A DNA stretch of 32,796 nt from Lunatimonas sp. (GTDB lineage: Bacteria; Bacteroidota; Bacteroidia; Cytophagales; Cyclobacteriaceae). Position numbers and translations under genes: made by a program. Shown one piece after another: positions 31,765 through 32,796 of this stretch (its first letter is position 1; each line of letters starts with the position of its first letter). Location of the stretch: NCBI RefSeq assembly GCF_020832325.1, contig NZ_JAFIEU010000023.1, positions 1 through 32,796 of the forward strand, in the 5' to 3' direction. Under the pieces are notes generated by a model that made no database searches, was not told the origin of the DNA, and was given only the letters and a program-made list of their open reading frames with translations.

Positions 31765-32796
31765 TTATCTCATTTTCTTCCAGCCTCTGATTACCGTCAC
31801 CGCCCCGGCCAACGCGATGATGCCTGCGATGGTTCCGCCAACAGCGTTGCCATAAATCCAAAATCCGGTAGAAAACAGCGCAGCATAAACCATGATAGAT
31901 CCCACCAACATCAGGCCGATTTCCATCGGAAGCTGACCGGTTTCTGTTTTTTGGTCTGGGTAACGGTCCAGTAATTTTTTCCATCCGAAGGCGGCGGGCC
32001 TTACCTTTTGGTAAAAGGCCAACAAGACCTCGTCTGTCTCCGGCTTGGTGAGCAAAGTTACTAAAATCCATGTGATTGTGGTAATGGTAACACCCAGAAG
32101 CAGCTTGAGGTAGCTCATTTCCGGTGGAATAGGGAGAAACCCTAGTTTGTCGTGTATGGACTCAAAGTAAATCGCAACAATAAAGGAAATGATCATCGCC
32201 GATATCTCGGTGTAGGAATTGATCCTCCACCAGAACCAACGTAGGATAAAGATCAGTCCGGTACCCGCACCGATTTGAAGAAGGATATTAAATGCTTCTA
32301 GGGCGTTGGAAAGTGCCAAGGCCAAGAAAGCAGCCAGAATCATTAACCCTACCGTAGATAATCTACCCACCATCACCAATTCTTTGTCACTGGCGTCCTT
32401 CTTCAAAAATCGTAAATAGAAGTCGTTTACCACGTAAGAAGATCCCCAGTTCAGGTGCGTGGATATCGTAGACATCACCGCTGCAATAAGAGAAGCCATC
32501 ACCACCCCGATTAGACCGGCAGGCAGGAAGGTCAACATCGCTGAATAGGCCAAATCGTTGCCCAACTTATCCGTTGGAATATGGGGAAAAGCCTCCTGAA
32601 GGTCACTTACCTGCGGGAAAATAATGAGGGAAGAAAGCGCAATGATAATCCAAGGCCATGGTCGCAGGGCATAGTGGGCCACATTAAAGAGAAGCGTGGC
32701 TCCGATTGCATTTTTTTCATCCTTTGCCGAGAGCATACGCTGGGCAATGTATCCACCACCTCCGGGCTCTGCGCCGGGATACCAAGTGGCCCACCA
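31765..32796 (-). CDS. Sodium:solute symporter (SSS family), 5' part outside the window
   Basis: The visible 343 residues of this integral membrane protein begin with WWATWYPGAEPGGGGYIAQRM, a conserved SSS segment in Bacteroidota transporters. About nine membrane segments follow (for example PAGLIGVVMASLIAAVMSTI, VGLMILAAFLALALS). Such proteins import sugars, iodide, proline or other solutes with sodium; the substrate is not readable. The N-terminal segments lie beyond the right edge, so the coding start is not visible. It is followed after 4 bases by the Fur-family gene, an unusual partner that may mean metal-linked control or only operon packing. Confidence 0.9.
   Translation of the reverse strand, partial: WWATWYPGAEPGGGGYIAQRMLSAKDEKNAIGATLLFNVAHYALRPWPWIIIALSSLIIFPQVSDLQEAFPHIPTDKLGNDLAYSAMLTFLPAGLIGVVMASLIAAVMSTISTHLNWGSSYVVNDFYLRFLKKDASDKELVMVGRLSTVGLMILAAFLALALSNALEAFNILLQIGAGTGLIFILRWFWWRINSYTEISAMIISFIVAIYFESIHDKLGFLPIPPEMSYLKLLLGVTITTITWILVTLLTKPETDEVLLAFYQKVRPAAFGWKKLLDRYPDQKTETGQLPMEIGLMLVGSIMVYAALFSTGFWIYGNAVGGTIAGIIALAGAVTVIRGWKKMR

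Noticed and set aside
1-32796. CRISPR arrays, toxin-antitoxin pairs, prophage or defence genes
   Set aside because: No regularly spaced direct repeats, small paired genes, integrases, or nuclease-ATPase defence modules were seen in the window.

Overview
The window looks like chromosomal DNA of a Bacteroidota bacterium, most likely from the Cytophagia (Cyclobacteriaceae-like). The evidence is a TonB-dependent receptor with a carboxypeptidase-regulatory N-terminal domain, many lipoproteins and Tat-type secreted oxidoreductases, and Bacteroidota promoters (TTTG, about 20 nt, TAnnTTTG) in several gaps. Two full-length UvrA proteins and a YcxB-like protein fit the same picture. The genus is inference. 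Gene content is mostly housekeeping and periplasmic or outer-membrane metabolism, without phage, CRISPR or rRNA genes. I found no convincing tRNA.

Left edge (1-930): the last codons of an IS21-type IstB ATPase and the right end of that element abut a 5'-truncated, AT-rich methyltransferase gene. I read this as an insertion that cut the gene at about position 140. Positions 934-7000 hold a minus-strand series: zinc-ribbon metallopeptidase, small lipoprotein, and an operon of TonB-dependent receptor plus a beta-helix-like lipoprotein. Positions 7138-18262 continue on minus: uvrA, an AsmA-like protein, a lytic transglycosylase starting with TTG, a two-subunit molybdenum hydroxylase, an Asp-box beta-propeller lipoprotein, and a UbiA-type prenyltransferase followed by a decayed methyltransferase.

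Positions 18417-19999 carry two tandem secreted SGNH hydrolases on plus. Positions 20121-23732 hold a small outer-membrane-like protein, a gene-free stretch with a palindrome, a membrane-anchored endonuclease/exonuclease/phosphatase-fold protein and a Pif1/RecD-like helicase. Between the helicase and the second uvrA (24106-26922) lies the most interesting stretch. A textbook Bacteroidota promoter is followed by about 240 nt without a plausible gene, containing several hairpins and ending in two tandem terminators. This looks like a structured small-RNA gene, and part of it is repeated 3.4 kb upstream.

Positions 27156-30413 form an operon of a formylglycine-generating-enzyme-fold protein without the catalytic cysteines, a Tat-exported Gfo/Idh/MocA oxidoreductase and a Tat-exported TIM-barrel isomerase. 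This suggests periplasmic oxidation and rearrangement of a sugar or polyol. The right edge holds a YcxB-like protein, a tiny membrane protein, a Fur-family regulator and the 3' part of a sodium:solute symporter gene. All functional calls come from reading motifs and from recalled family features; no database search was made.
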